This document shows positions 10,722 through 19,564 of a DNA stretch of 64,000 nucleotides, piece by piece. The stretch is from Lepidostoma basale (taxonomy: Eukaryota; Arthropoda; Insecta; Trichoptera; Lepidostomatidae), in contig JAHDVF020001324.1 in the NCBI GenBank assembly GCA_022606425.2, forward strand, positions 186,001-250,000, in the 5' to 3' direction. Below the pieces are notes generated by a model. The model was not told where the DNA came from. It was given only the letters and a program-made list of their open reading frames with translations, and did not search any database. Position 1 is the first letter of the stretch. Each line of letters opens with the position of its first letter. Both the position numbers and the translations under genes were made by a program.

Positions 10722-10916
10722 TTTTGATGGCTGTGCATAATGGTGTTCTCATGGCGCCACTTATTTATGGAAGTGCAGCATGGAATTGGCAAAAGAAGGT
10801 AGAAAGTAGAATAAATGTAGTAGAAATGAGATCTCTAAGACGACTGTGTGGTAAATCTGTATATGATAGAGTGTCAAATGCAAATATAAGTAGTGATTTG
10901 AAGATGCAAATATAAG
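10722..10916 (+). mobile_element. LINE-W internal fragment
   Basis: The open frame 10724-10915 encodes MAVHNGVLMAPLIYGSAAWN through VEMRSLRRLCGKSVYDRVSN. The 3' end is missing; the copy stops exactly where an opposite-strand copy begins. Confidence 0.8.
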
Positions 10917-11120
10917 AACCATCTTAATGATCGTTTCATTATTTTGCTCATATACCATCATTCGCACCGCATTCACTTCTTAATATTTTCATTCGACACT
11001 CTATCATACACAGAGTATCCGCACATTCGTCTAAGAGATCACATTTCTACTGCATTTATTATACTTTCATCCTTCTGTTTCCAGTTCCATGCTTCGCTTC
11101 CACGCATAAGAGTTCTCTTG
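10917..11120 (-). mobile_element. LINE-W internal fragment, inverted
   Basis: The minus strand encodes the same YGSEAWN...RINAVEMRSLRRM...RSECGAND region as the preceding copy. The two abut and face away from each other. Confidence 0.8.
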
Positions 11121-11139
11121 TATTTAGATATAAATGTTA

Positions 11140-11222
11140 AATTATTCTTTTTACGCGACAGCTGTTTCGTCAACCTATGTTGTCGAAACAGCGTAAAATA
11201 AAATACAATTGTGATACATAAA
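11140..11222. mobile_element. FB-B foldback remnant
   Basis: GCGACAGCTGTTTCGTCAAC at 11156 is mirrored by GTTGTCGAAACAGCGTAAAA at 11178. Beyond that lies the family end ACAATTGTGATACATAAAAC. The centre with the CTGATGA box is lost. Confidence 0.65.
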
Positions 11223-11311
11223 ACAAAGTTATTTATTCTATGTTCGCCATATTTTTATTTATTTATTTTGTTTTTTATATACTTTGTATATACAACACTA
11301 TTAAAATTACA

Positions 11312-11352
11312 TATCAGACATGTTTCGGACAACCAGTCCTTCTTCAGTGATA
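11312..11352 (-). ncRNA. hammerhead-like motif (FB-A left arm)
   Basis: Read on the minus strand: TATCA, CTGAAGA (one change from CTGATGA), hairpin GGAC/GTCC, GAAAC, AT, GTC and TGATA. Helices I and II are perfect, but the box change would be expected to weaken or abolish cleavage. Confidence 0.55.
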
Positions 11353-11464
11353 CATATTATAAAGCTACATATTTAAAATATTATAAAATTGTTATTTTGT
11401 AATCAAAAATAAAAATATTAAAACACAATTTTATAATATTTTAAATATGTATCTTTATAATATG

Positions 11465-11505
11465 TATCACTGATGAAGAACTGATTGTCCGAAACATGTC
11501 TGATA
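11465..11505 (+). ncRNA. hammerhead-like ribozyme motif (FB-A right arm)
   Basis: Seen: TATCA (11465-11469), CTGATGA (11470-11476), a weak hairpin (11477-11490), GAAAC (11491-11495), AT, GTC (11498-11500) and TGATA (11501-11505), which pairs with TATCA. Known: this is the order of helix I, CUGAUGA, helix II, GAAA, short helix III and the cleavage-site UH in type I hammerheads. Helix II has one mismatch here. Activity is untested. Confidence 0.6.
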
Positions 11506-11575
11506 TGTAATTTTAATAGTGTTGTATATACAAAGTATCTATCTAAAAAAAGAAAAAGACAATGTTATTTAATTG

Positions 11576-11635
11576 AACAGTTCAAAATGATAAGGTATCA
11601 TTGTGTTTCGGCCAAAACGATAGACTATTTAGATA
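11576..11635. mobile_element. FB-I fragment
   Basis: GTATCATTGTGTTTCGGCCAAAAC recurs, in one or other orientation and with small changes, at 12.58, 29.84 and 44.34 kb. At 12.58 and 44.34 kb it lies next to FB-B. Confidence 0.5.
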
Positions 11636-11671
11636 TAAATGATTTGAATTTATGAATCTGACGTTCATAAT

Positions 11672-12180
11672 AATAATAATAATTAGGCTAATTTGTATAG
11701 CACCGATTTCGTGAATAGCTCACCCCAAGGGCGCTTTGACAATGTTTTTAGTCATGAGAGCTGCATACACCACCAATCAGATAACCGTTGCTTACATTTT
11801 ATGGGATATTTTGAAAAAGTGGGTTTTAGCTGAGATTTAAAGTCTGTCGAATTGTCAATGCATCTGAAGCGTGCAGGAAGCATATTCCAGGCCGACGAAC
11901 CTGCCACTGCGAAGGCCCGATCTCCGAAATTTGTCCGGGGGTTGCGTTTTGGCTCAACTAATCTGCCTATTGCCGAGGAGTTTGCTGATCGAAGTGTAGA
12001 TTGCCGCAAGTTAGGGATATCAGCAACACAAAGTTCAGATATATAGGCTGGTGCCATTCCGCGAAGCGCTTTAAAAACCGCCCAGCATAGTTTATACTGG
12101 ATTCTTTCAGGACACTTGAGCCAGTGAAGATCTTTTAGATGTTGTGAAATGTGCGAGTTTTTTGGAACACCTTTTTTACA
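11672..12180 (-). mobile_element. CR1-a C-terminal fragment with 3' end
   Basis: The minus-strand frame 12057-11752 encodes MAPAYISELCVADIP, then NFGDRAFAVAGSSAWNMLPAR and FKSQLKPTFSK. This is the CR1/L2-type C-terminus. Its 3' end GCGCCC...GCTATACAAATTAGCC leads into an ATT tail. It is highly similar to 32.5-33.0 kb. It lacks the RT domain. Confidence 0.85.
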
Positions 12181-12189
12181 TAAAAAGAT

Positions 12190-12570
12190 AAGAAGTTACA
12201 TTCATGTTCAATTGGGCCGTCGATTTAAGGCCTGATTTATAGTGCGAGAAGAAAAGAGATACAACAGCATCTCGCTGGCAAGTGTCTGGTCCTTTGTGCC
12301 GGGGCTGGTACCACACAACACAGCGCTGTGGACCCGCGGTAATCTCCGTTGTTGGTTTGATTGATTCTTTCTCCGTGTGAGAATTCTGGCAATGAGATTT
12401 AGTCTTCACTGTTGCACAACCGGATACGATAAGTATGAACCGACGCATATTTATACCAACTATGGAGATGTAACAAGAATCAAAAATAATGGCTTAAGTA
12501 TTCATGACGTACAAATACTTTATTGTAAATTCACCTCAATTGATATAAAATTCTTCTTATTCTGGTATTA
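12190..12570. other. unique stretch, GC-richer than surroundings
   Basis: No gene recognised. 12270-12350 is notably GC-rich, but its short frames carry no motif. Confidence 0.4.
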
Positions 12571-12644
12571 ATTAAACAGTCTATTGTTTTATCCGAAACA
12601 CAATGATACTTCAACATTATTACTGTTAAAATTTAAAACACTGT

Positions 12645-12906
12645 TATAATATCACCATTTCTTTTCATTTACTGAGTGTGTCGCGACAGCTGTTTCGCCA
12701 ATCAATGTTGGCATCATCAGGAGTTACAATAATCTTTTTATTGTAAGTTTATTGTAACACCTGATGATGCCAACATCATAATTTTTTTATTGTAAGTTTA
12801 TTGTAACACCTGATGATGCCAACATCGGTTGGCAAACAGCTGTCGCGACACTCTCTGTGAATAAAAAGAAATTGTGATATTATAACAGTGTTTCAAATTT
12901 TAACAG
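12645..12906. mobile_element. FB-B foldback with hammerhead-like cores
   Basis: Ends mirror each other: AACACTGTTATAATATCAC at 12649 and TGATATTATAACAGTGTTTC at 12873. Inside, both arms have TGTCGCGACAGCTGTTT or its complement, a GCCAAC hairpin and CTGATGA. A 43-bp unit is directly repeated at 12735-12777 and 12784-12826. An FB-I fragment precedes it (12575-12615). Confidence 0.8.
12680..12722 (-). ncRNA. hammerhead-like motif (FB-B)
   Basis: On the minus strand: CTGATGA (12714-12720), hairpin GCCAAC-ATTG-ATTGGC, GAAAC (12692-12696), AGCT and GTC. Box, hairpin and GAAAC are intact. I see no good helix I. Confidence 0.5.
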
Positions 12907-12907
12907 T

Positions 12908-13092
12908 GATAAACTTCTTCTTCTTTTAATAGATCTAACGATCTGTAGCACAAAAGTCTATTGGGATATAATGAGGTCCGGCTGTCCCTCCATCTCATAG
13001 GTGGTATTCCAGGTGGACGGTGTCCGGAGGGGATTTCGTCAGCTTTTTTAAGTATTTCGTAAGATTTCATCACCAGAGGCAGGCTACATTCA
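12908..13092 (-). mobile_element. LINE-T-like C-terminal fragment
   Basis: The minus strand reads KKADEIPSGHRPPGIPPMRW and RDSRTSL, and ends with GAAGAAG. The RPP...RW..S pattern resembles LINE-T, but the match is short. Confidence 0.4.
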
Positions 13093-13094
13093 AA

Positions 13095-13205
13095 CATCGT
13101 ATCATGCATGCAAGTCGATTTTTTCGACTCCTTACGTGACTGATATTTAATATTTGATTGATTTGATCGTGCCACGTTTTCCTCCATTCACTTCGTTTAC
13201 ATATA
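13095..13205 (-). mobile_element. LINE-W fragment
   Basis: It covers the KTWHDQINQILN...RRACM coding segment, broken at the VNDVNG portion. CR1-b follows directly. Confidence 0.7.
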
Positions 13206-13206
13206 T

Positions 13207-13425
13207 TTATTTATTTATTATTATGATGATTTGTATTTTAAGTGCGCCGTTTTGTAAAATCAATTACTCCAAGGGCGCACTAGGTAATGACTGACCGAAC
13301 AGTGCAGTCTTCAGATGTTTCTTAAATTTAACGTCACTATCCTCATACTTAATACTAACATGGAGGCTATTCCACGCCAACGGACCCGCAACGCTGAAAG
13401 CACGATCATAGAAACATGCTTTATT
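13207..13425 (-). mobile_element. CR1-b 3' end
   Basis: The minus strand carries the DRAFSVAGPLAWNSLHV coding region with intact spelling but an early stop, and the 3' GCGCAC...TTTACAAAACGGCGCAC end, then a short ATT-rich tail. Confidence 0.8.
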
Positions 13426-13431
13426 GGCTCC

Positions 13432-13565
13432 CCATTATGTCTTCATTTATACTCTATTGAAACTCTAGCATTTACAAATTTATCTCACATTCATCTTAGA
13501 GATTTCATTTCTACAGCATTTTTTTTACTTTCATCTTTATTTTAATAGTTCCATGGTACACTTCC
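13432..13565 (-). mobile_element. LINE-W fragment
   Basis: A decayed LINE-W piece (EAWNWQ to NANIRS region on the minus strand). Together with 13095-13205 it may be one copy split by CR1-b. Confidence 0.6.
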
Positions 13566-14020
13566 AAACATAATCATTTACAGTATAAATATATACATTA
13601 AAACTTTTACCTTAGTGAATTTAAGTGAATATTGTATTTCGGCGAGTAAAAAATATTGACGATTATTCATAGAACATAAAACAACAGAATTGCTAGTTGT
13701 AAATTAAATTTATTGTTAAAGCATTAGTTAGTTTCGTCATTCTTGAAAACAAATTTTACAAAAAGTCCGGTCAAAGTTTGTCCAACAACCCAAGAGTTTT
13801 TTTATGTCTCGTCCAAAGATTTATATGAAAAAGTTTTGACCCATTGTTTATTAACAATTTGTCGGATTTACGTTTTTTGTGTGAGCAGCTTTCGCCCGTA
13901 AACTTGTAAAAACACATTAAACGATGACAGAGAAATCAATAAACAAGCGTTTTGTTTAAATAGTCATATGCGCAGGGAAGTCCAAAAAATTACAGACACA
14001 AATTACTGATATCGACTGAA
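13566..14020. other. unique AT-rich stretch
   Basis: Nothing recognisable; only short frames. Confidence 0.4.
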
Positions 14021-14026
14021 GCAAAG

Positions 14027-14402
14027 ATGGCAGTACCTACACAATGGAGTTCTAGTGCCGACCCTTATGTGTGGAAGTGAAGCTTGAAGCTGGCAGAAAA
14101 ATGTTGAAAGTAGGATAAATGCCGTAGAAATGAGGTCACTAAGAAGAATGTGCGAAAAAAATGTATGATAGAATAACTAATGATAAAAAAATAATGGAAT
14201 ATAAGGCGATTCGATGCGTGATAAATAAAATAACGAAAGGGACACTAAGGTGGTTTGGACATATGAAACGAATGGATGAAGGAAGAAAGGTTAAAAAAAT
14301 ATGCAAGTAGTATGGAAAAGAAGTCGAGGAAGGCCAAGAAAGACATGTCATGACCAAATTAATCAATTACTGAATGACGGTCATGTACGAAGCAGGAGAA
14401 TA
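14027..14402 (+). mobile_element. LINE-W fragment, many frameshifts
   Basis: It begins near GATGGCAGTACC and runs through WFGHMKRMDEG and RGRPRKTCHDQINQLLN to about 14400. It lacks the terminal hairpin and tail, and an FB-D fragment (CATGTCATTCC) follows. Confidence 0.75.
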
Positions 14403-14454
14403 GAGTGAAACATGTCATTCCATCTAAAATATATAATCATTAACGTTTCTTTTT

Positions 14455-14640
14455 TATATACTTTGTATACAACACTTACATTTATTAAAAAAAAAAATAA
14501 TTAAATGTCTGTCAAAACTGACCATATTTATAAATAATTTTATAATATTTTAAATACGAGTATTTATATAATATCACTGATGAAGAGCTGGTTAATCCGA
14601 AACATGTTTGATATTTAATTTTAATTATTATTTTTTTAAC
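14455..14640. mobile_element. FB-A foldback, degraded left arm
   Basis: The left side begins ACTTTGTATACAACACTTACA. The right arm keeps a complete hammerhead-like block, but the right-hand end is lost. Confidence 0.7.
14571..14614 (+). ncRNA. hammerhead-like motif (FB-A)
   Basis: ATATCA (14571-14576) pairs perfectly with TGATAT (14609-14614). Between them lie an intact CTGATGA (14577-14583), the helix II region, GAAAC (14599-14603), AT and GTT. Helix II is imperfect. The GUU triplet still fits the UH cleavage rule. Confidence 0.6.
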
Positions 14641-15600
14641 CACCCTACGTATTTGAACGTACGTGATACGTTCACTGTGACTGTACCATTCTGCGCTATC
14701 CCGTATCACGTACGCGCTTGAGAAAAAATAATGTACCTTAAATGACAAACTGTTAGGGATACGCGCGTGTGCCAACAACACTCGAGTACAAGTCTTCATA
14801 AATATGATAGTTTTACAAGGAGCAGGCGTAGTGTGCGGCCGAGTATTTGACGTTTCGTAATTTAAAAAAAAAATTATATATAATTAAATTTCATTAATAA
14901 AAAACCAACTTTTTTGCACGTTTCTCGGAAAATAAACCAAAGGTAGGTTGGTTAATAAATGTTGTATACAAATTACATAAAAAAAGAAACATTAAACATC
15001 TACAACACAAGTTTATGGCCAACATAGTAGAAAAGAAAAAAAATATGTAATCATTGTTCAAGAAACAATAAAAATAACGAAGGAGCTTTATATATTCGAT
15101 TCCGGAAACATTTAGACCTTTCTTCATAGCTACGAAGTTGATTCTTTGCGTTTTTTGTGCACTTGACAGAATTTCTGTTGTAGTTTTTTTTCCCTCGAAT
15201 AATATAAACCGTTTTGATAAATGGCGTGTGCCCAAGTCCTAATTGAAACATCGTTTTGATACGTTAACTGTGTTATTAGTTTTTGTACACGCGTGTTTAT
15301 GGCTGTAGAAATATTGACACAATGTTTTTACATAGTAGCCATTAATATCGCAGGCCCTATCAACCGTTTTCACGTATGCACATAATATTTCTTCAATAAT
15401 AAACTTAATGGATAGAAATTTTATACACATTTTATTACCTACGTTACGAGATGTGAATTTTCGTTCAATGGGATATGAAAAATCGTTCGTAATACGTAAA
15501 TTTCGTTTTAAAATATTTTGAAATGTGTGTTTTCGGAGTTTTAAATTTCTGCTGTTACTCAGGTTCGACGTTTTTCGTATTTGTATGGTATTTTCAAGAT
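14640..15600. other. 960-bp unique stretch
   Basis: No gene or repeat family supported. 14650-14780 contains several CGTACG/ACGTGATACG words, and 14930-15250 has minus-strand frames up to 113 codons with no recognised motif. Confidence 0.4.
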
Positions 15601-15605
15601 TCTAT

Positions 15606-15804
15606 TTTTTATGAATTTCCTGTTTTTCCTCTTTTGAGTTTATTTTTGTCGACATATTCGAAAGCTTATACCTTTATCATCGGGAGAACGATATAAACAG
15701 TTTGTATCATTCTCCCGATGATGAAGGTGTAAGCCTTCGAAACAAGTCGAGAAACATAAACTGAAAAGTGGAAAAATCAGTGTTTTAATTCATAAAAAAT
15801 TCGT
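15606..15804. mobile_element. FB-C foldback
   Basis: Left arm TTTTGAGTTTATTTTTGTCG and right arm CATAAACTGAAAAGTGGAAA are inverted. The arms meet at GGGAGAACGATA/TATCATTCTCCC. The whole unit can fold back on itself over roughly 90 bp. Confidence 0.85.
15710..15753 (+). ncRNA. hammerhead-like motif (FB-C)
   Basis: TTCTC (15710-15714) pairs with GAGAA (15749-15753). CCGATGA (15715-15721) is one change from CTGATGA. Hairpin GAAGG/CCTTC (15723-15738) is perfect, followed by GAAAC, AA and GTC. The 55.1-kb copy has the unmutated CTGATGA. Confidence 0.6.
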
Positions 15805-15840
15805 CATTATGGAATTCTAGTGTATTACGCCTTAAGTTTA

Positions 15841-15998
15841 TCTAACTAACTAACTAACTAACTAACCATCACGCCGTCTCCCCGAAGGGGTAGGCAGAAA
15901 GAATGGACTGCCACACTTTTCTTTCCTGACATATTTCTCTCGCTTCCTCAATATTCATACATCGTGTCCTGCACGCGCGTCGATTTCTATGACTAGTT
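15841..15998 (-). mobile_element. LINE-W 3' end
   Basis: TAAC repeats, the CCCCGAAGGGG terminal hairpin (15882-15892) and about 100 bp of coding sequence (RRACRTRCMNIEEARE). Strongly 5'-truncated. Confidence 0.85.
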
Positions 15999-16051
15999 TA
16001 TCTAAAATTCTGTTTATTTATTTGTTCAGAATACAACTATTGTAATACATA

Positions 16052-16130
16052 TATAGTCAGTCAGTCTTTTCTTAGTACGCCATTAGAGTAATTGATTTTA
16101 CAAAACGGCGTACTTAAAATATATAATCGT
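16052..16130 (+). mobile_element. CR1-b 3' end
   Basis: Only the last 80 bp remain: the ACGCCATTAGAGTAATTGAT motif and TTTACAAAACGGCGTACTT. Confidence 0.65.
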
Positions 16131-16254
16131 AAACAACAAGAAAAATACAAGAACATATAAAAACAATGAAATAAGGTTTAAAACATGCCACCATGTTTTT
16201 TTTTGTTGATAAATTTAAGGTGTTTACACTGCGGAATTTCTTAATGGCGATTTT

Positions 16255-16525
16255 TTATTATTAATAAAATACTGTTTTTCCACTTTTGAGTTTATTTTTC
16301 TCGAAATTTTTTGAAAGGGTTTGCAACTTCATCATTGGGAGAACGATATTTATTTATTTATTGATCATTTACTAAGTACATGGTGTTAAGTCTCCAAACT
16401 GGGGTAATCCGTTCTAGGGAGGATATAAACGATGTTTATCGTTCTCCCGATGATGAAGATTAAAAGTCTTCGAAACTTATCGATTAAAATAAACCCAAAA
16501 GAAGAAAAAGTGTTTTAAAAAAAAA
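16255..16525. mobile_element. FB-C foldback with HP75 in the loop
   Basis: Arms as in the 15.6-kb copy (TTTTGAGTTTATTTTTCTCG on the left, TAAAATAAACCCAAAAG on the right). The loop is opened by a 75-bp HP75 insert. The hammerhead-like block at 16444-16485 keeps CCGATGA and TTCGAAAC but has weakened flanks. Confidence 0.75.
16350..16425 (-). mobile_element. HP75 inside FB-C
   Basis: The insert begins TTTATTTATTGATC and ends TCTAGGGAGGA. GATAT occurs on both sides, a possible 5-bp target duplication. On the minus strand it has a hairpin followed by an AATA-rich tail. Confidence 0.65.
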
Positions 16526-16529
16526 AAAA

Positions 16530-17190
16530 AATCATCATTAATAAATTGTTGGGTTAATGCTACAAGTAAATTAAAAATTAAAAAAAAATAGAACTATAAT
16601 TGTGTTATTTTTTCTATAAATTATGGTAATTTATAATTATACTATTTCTAGAGCATTATGCTTTATTTTTAAGGTTATGAAGAATTTATGTAAAAAAATG
16701 TGGTATATTGTTGGCAACATTTGGAACACCGTAATACATAGACCGCCCGTCGTAAAAATCACGAATACAGGTTGATTGACACGTAGTAAAAACAGGTGAG
16801 TCGATAAAAACGCTATAATACTCCGGTATTAACTTTGTCATCCTGGTGATAGACAAATAAATTCTAGAAAACTACTAAAGATTGTTATAGCGGCGGCTCG
16901 TGACATCTTCACGTAAGCACTCGCCTGGAATCTTGAATTCATCTTGACTTATGACCTCCAGGAAAACATATAAAACGGGTTTCATAAAAAAATATATGTT
17001 TGTATAATTACTTATCTATTATTCATATTTTTATTACCTCTTGCTAAGCTATTTATTAATAACAAAATCAGGTAATAACTCTTAATAATATGAACATCCA
17101 ATATACGATCAGATAATATTTTTTATACCTGACCACTCTGTGCATATTTATTGTTTCTTGAACAATGATGTATAACTTCATATTTAATTT
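16530..17190. other. unique AT-rich stretch
   Basis: No gene or known repeat recognised. 16730-16930 is mildly GC-richer. Confidence 0.4.
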
Positions 17191-17224
17191 CTTCTATATT
17201 TTTTCACTTTGTTGGATTCATATT

Positions 17225-17440
17225 TGAATAAATATAATAACACTTTGGACTACAACAATTTTTATTTTCACTTAACACATGTTTCAGTTACAAGTAACCT
17301 TTATCAATGTATACGTTGATAAAGGTTACTTGTAACTGAAACGTAACAATATGAACAGTTACAAGTAACCTTTATCAATGTATACATTGATAAAGTTTAC
17401 TTGTAACTGAAACATGTATGTTTTAAGTGAAAATAAAAAG
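17225..17440. mobile_element. FB-H double foldback
   Basis: The unit AGTTACAAGTAACCTTTATCAATG with its inverse occurs twice in tandem (17290-17340 and 17358-17412). Outer ends CAATTTTTATTTTCACTTAA and AAGTGAAAATAAAAAGTGTT are inverted. Its GATAA/hairpin GTTAC-GTAAC/GAAAC order resembles a decayed hammerhead block. Confidence 0.75.
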
Positions 17441-17494
17441 TGTTGTAATACCGTGTCATTATATTTATTCCATATAAAATAATTAATATGAATG

Positions 17495-17680
17495 AAAACG
17501 TCTGTCTTCGGGGAGTTTAACTATATTTTAGATGGAATGACACGTTTCGTCCTTCTAAGGCATAATCAAATGGTAATGCTATTTGATAATAGACATTTAA
17601 TAAAACCTTAGAACGGCGAAAGATCTAATTTAATCTAAAATATAATAAAACTCCCCGAAGACGGAGTTTTCATACTTGAT
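17495..17680. mobile_element. FB-D foldback
   Basis: Left arm GAAAACGTCTGTCTTCGGGG and right arm CCCCGAAGACGGAGTTTTCA are inverted. The inner parts carry CACGTTTCGTCCTTCTAAGG and CCTTAGAACGGCGAAAGATC. A decayed half copy follows at 17700-17795. Confidence 0.75.
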
Positions 17681-17875
17681 AATTATCCATATGAAATAAT
17701 AAATACGAATGAAAAAGTCTATTTTATTCAAGTTTTATTAGATTTCATGTTAATGATATCACCTATGTAAAGTATTATCAAATGTCTTGAAATGTAGCCT
17801 GTCTGCTGCCTCTTGGGATATGGATTCCCAGCTGTCTCTTGCTATGTGGATTTCCGTCTCTTACAAGGTCTTCCA

Positions 17876-17945
17876 ATAATAATAATAATTAGGCTAATTT
17901 GTATAGCGCCGTTTTCGTGAATAGCTCACCTCAAGGGCGCTTAGC
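17876..17945 (-). mobile_element. CR1-a 3' end, 70 bp
   Basis: AATAATAATAATTAGGCTAA, then TATAGCGCCGTTTTCGTGAA and CTCAAGGGCGCTT: an extremely 5'-truncated retrotransposon end. Confidence 0.75.
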
Positions 17946-18302
17946 ATCCTTCTTCCCTTTGGTTTCCCATGTAGGGCAAGGGCAAGGGCAAGGGCATGGT
18001 CCCTTCAACACCTTATTCTCTTTATTTCCAATCTAACAACATTCTGAATACCACACATCAATAAATTAAGATAATATATGAAATCAACAACACAACTTTT
18101 TTTATCTTATCTTATTACTATGAAATAATTAAATATTTTCAAAATAAAACCTTCAATTATTCTTCTATATTTTCCATTACTTTGTGTTTCGATGTTAATT
18201 ACACTGATTAAGAGTTTCTGTGTCCCGAAATTGTCTTTATTTTATTTGTATATAAAAATAAAGTTTTGTTGCAAAAAAACCCTTCAATTATTGGTTTAAA
18301 AA

Positions 18303-18357
18303 ATACGTTAAAATTGGTTCACACACACACATACACACACGCACACGCACACACACA
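18303..18357. repeat. CA microsatellite
   Basis: An interrupted CA run of about 45 bp, with TACA and GCAC variants. Confidence 0.9.
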
Positions 18358-18364
18358 CTTAAAT

Positions 18365-18595
18365 TTTATAGTATATACAAGCGGACCCGACAGACGTTGT
18401 CCTGTTCGAAGGAAAACAAAATTTCTTAGAACCAGATCAAAGCGCCACCTATTGGGTCCAATTGTAAATCGAAACCATCCAGGAACCCACTCAAATACAT
18501 TCTAAAAATTTCATTAAAGTCGGTCTAGCCGTTTAGGAAGAGTTCAACTACATACTCACATACAGAAGAAATATATACATATATAAAGAAAATAA
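18365..18595 (+). mobile_element. abundant insect repeat 3' end
   Basis: GACCCGACAGACGTTGTCC and ATTTCATTAAAGTCGGTCTA then GCCGTTTAGGAAGAGTTCAA are phrases that recur widely in insect genomes near the 3' end of dispersed elements. It ends in ATATACATATATAAAG. I cannot fix the superfamily from this piece. Confidence 0.5.
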
Positions 18596-18599
18596 ATTT

Positions 18600-19040
18600 C
18601 TAAAATTTTATTTGTAATACGTTTTTTATGTTTGGTTTTAGGATCATAGGCATATTTTAATTCTACTAATCGTAAGTTACGACATTGATTTTTGACCGTA
18701 CGTATGTTTTTTTTATTAAGTTTTACTATTAGCGAGTTTTTATTGTAGCGATCGAATGCTAATCGCTTTGGAAAAAATTAAGATGATAATGCATTATCCG
18801 AAGGTTTTAGCATAAATATTCGATGGAGACTTTCGAGTATGATTTGAAATTAATTTTGTTAAATTTTCTGTCCAATAACTCAACCATTGGAGTTTCACGG
18901 ACGCCATTTTGAAAAGATCACATCCTAATGTTGAATTATATGAATAAAATAATGATTTTAATTATTATTCATACTCAAACTATTAAATTAAACACGCGAT
19001 TGAAAGAATTTGCGTCAAAATGTACAGAATAATCTTCTGT
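18600..19040. other. unique AT-rich stretch
   Basis: No gene or repeat supported. Confidence 0.4.
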
Positions 19041-19044
19041 ATTT

Positions 19045-19172
19045 TTAATTAAATATTAAATGTCGGTCACTTGATGAGTAGGAGAAATCGACGTGCGTGC
19101 ATGAAACGATGTATGAGTGTAGATGAATCGAGATAAGTATGTCATGGCAGAACAGGGCGTGATGCTTAATAA
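19045..19172 (+). mobile_element. LINE-W 3' fragment
   Basis: It starts at NVGHLMSRRNRRACMKRCMSVDES and decays before the tail, ending GGCGTGATGCTTAATAAG. Confidence 0.65.
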
Positions 19173-19439
19173 GTAGATTGAATTCTTTTACCTGCCTAAC
19201 TGTATTGTAAACATTACTATTTTTGCCCATTTCTTCTTTATGTCCCTCAATTCCCTTTATGTGTATTTGTTCCCATGTCAATTTGAATAATTTCTTTGAT
19301 ACAATTGTGAAGTTTTTGCTGGAGTTGAGTTAGGTACCTTATTATTTAAATTAAAAGAACGGTTAGTTACTTTTTATAGGAGAACATTAAAGGTGGAAAA
19401 TATAATAATAATAAAAAAATAATAAAAATTAAAATATTT

Positions 19440-19560
19440 TTACATTTGATATATTATTGTAACACCTGATGATGTCAACATAGGTTGACGAAACAGCTGT
19501 CACGAAATATAAAAATACAATTATGATACATAAAACATAGTTATTTAATTTAACAGTTTA
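19440..19560 (+). mobile_element. FB-B half element
   Basis: One arm only: TATTGTAACACCTGATGATG, the GTCAAC hairpin, GACGAAACAGCTGTCACG, then the family end ACAATTATGATACATAAAAC. Confidence 0.7.
19466..19501 (+). ncRNA. hammerhead-like core, consensus (FB-B)
   Basis: The core matches without error: CTGATGA (19466-19472), hairpin GTCAAC-ATAG-GTTGAC (19474-19489), GAAAC (19490-19494), AGCT and GTC (19499-19501). Sequences immediately outside do not pair well, so helix I is missing or formed by other bases. Confidence 0.6.
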
Positions 19561-19564
19561 TTAT

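Larger units (their letters stand above)
11268..11546. mobile_element. FB-A foldback with hammerhead-like cores
   Basis: The two ends are inverted copies: TACTTTGTATATACAACAC at the left and GTGTTGTATATACAAAGTA at the right. Each arm carries a hammerhead-type block. No coding capacity. Both arms extend about 130 bp and meet in an A/T-rich centre. Confidence 0.85.

Noticed and set aside
11268..11546. Rho-independent terminator or CRISPR-type palindrome
   Set aside because: The window is eukaryotic, the palindromes are dispersed families with long arms, and there are no spaced identical repeats.
15051..15430. Minus-strand frames of 63-113 codons
   Set aside because: Overlapping, AT-biased and without motifs; consistent with chance.
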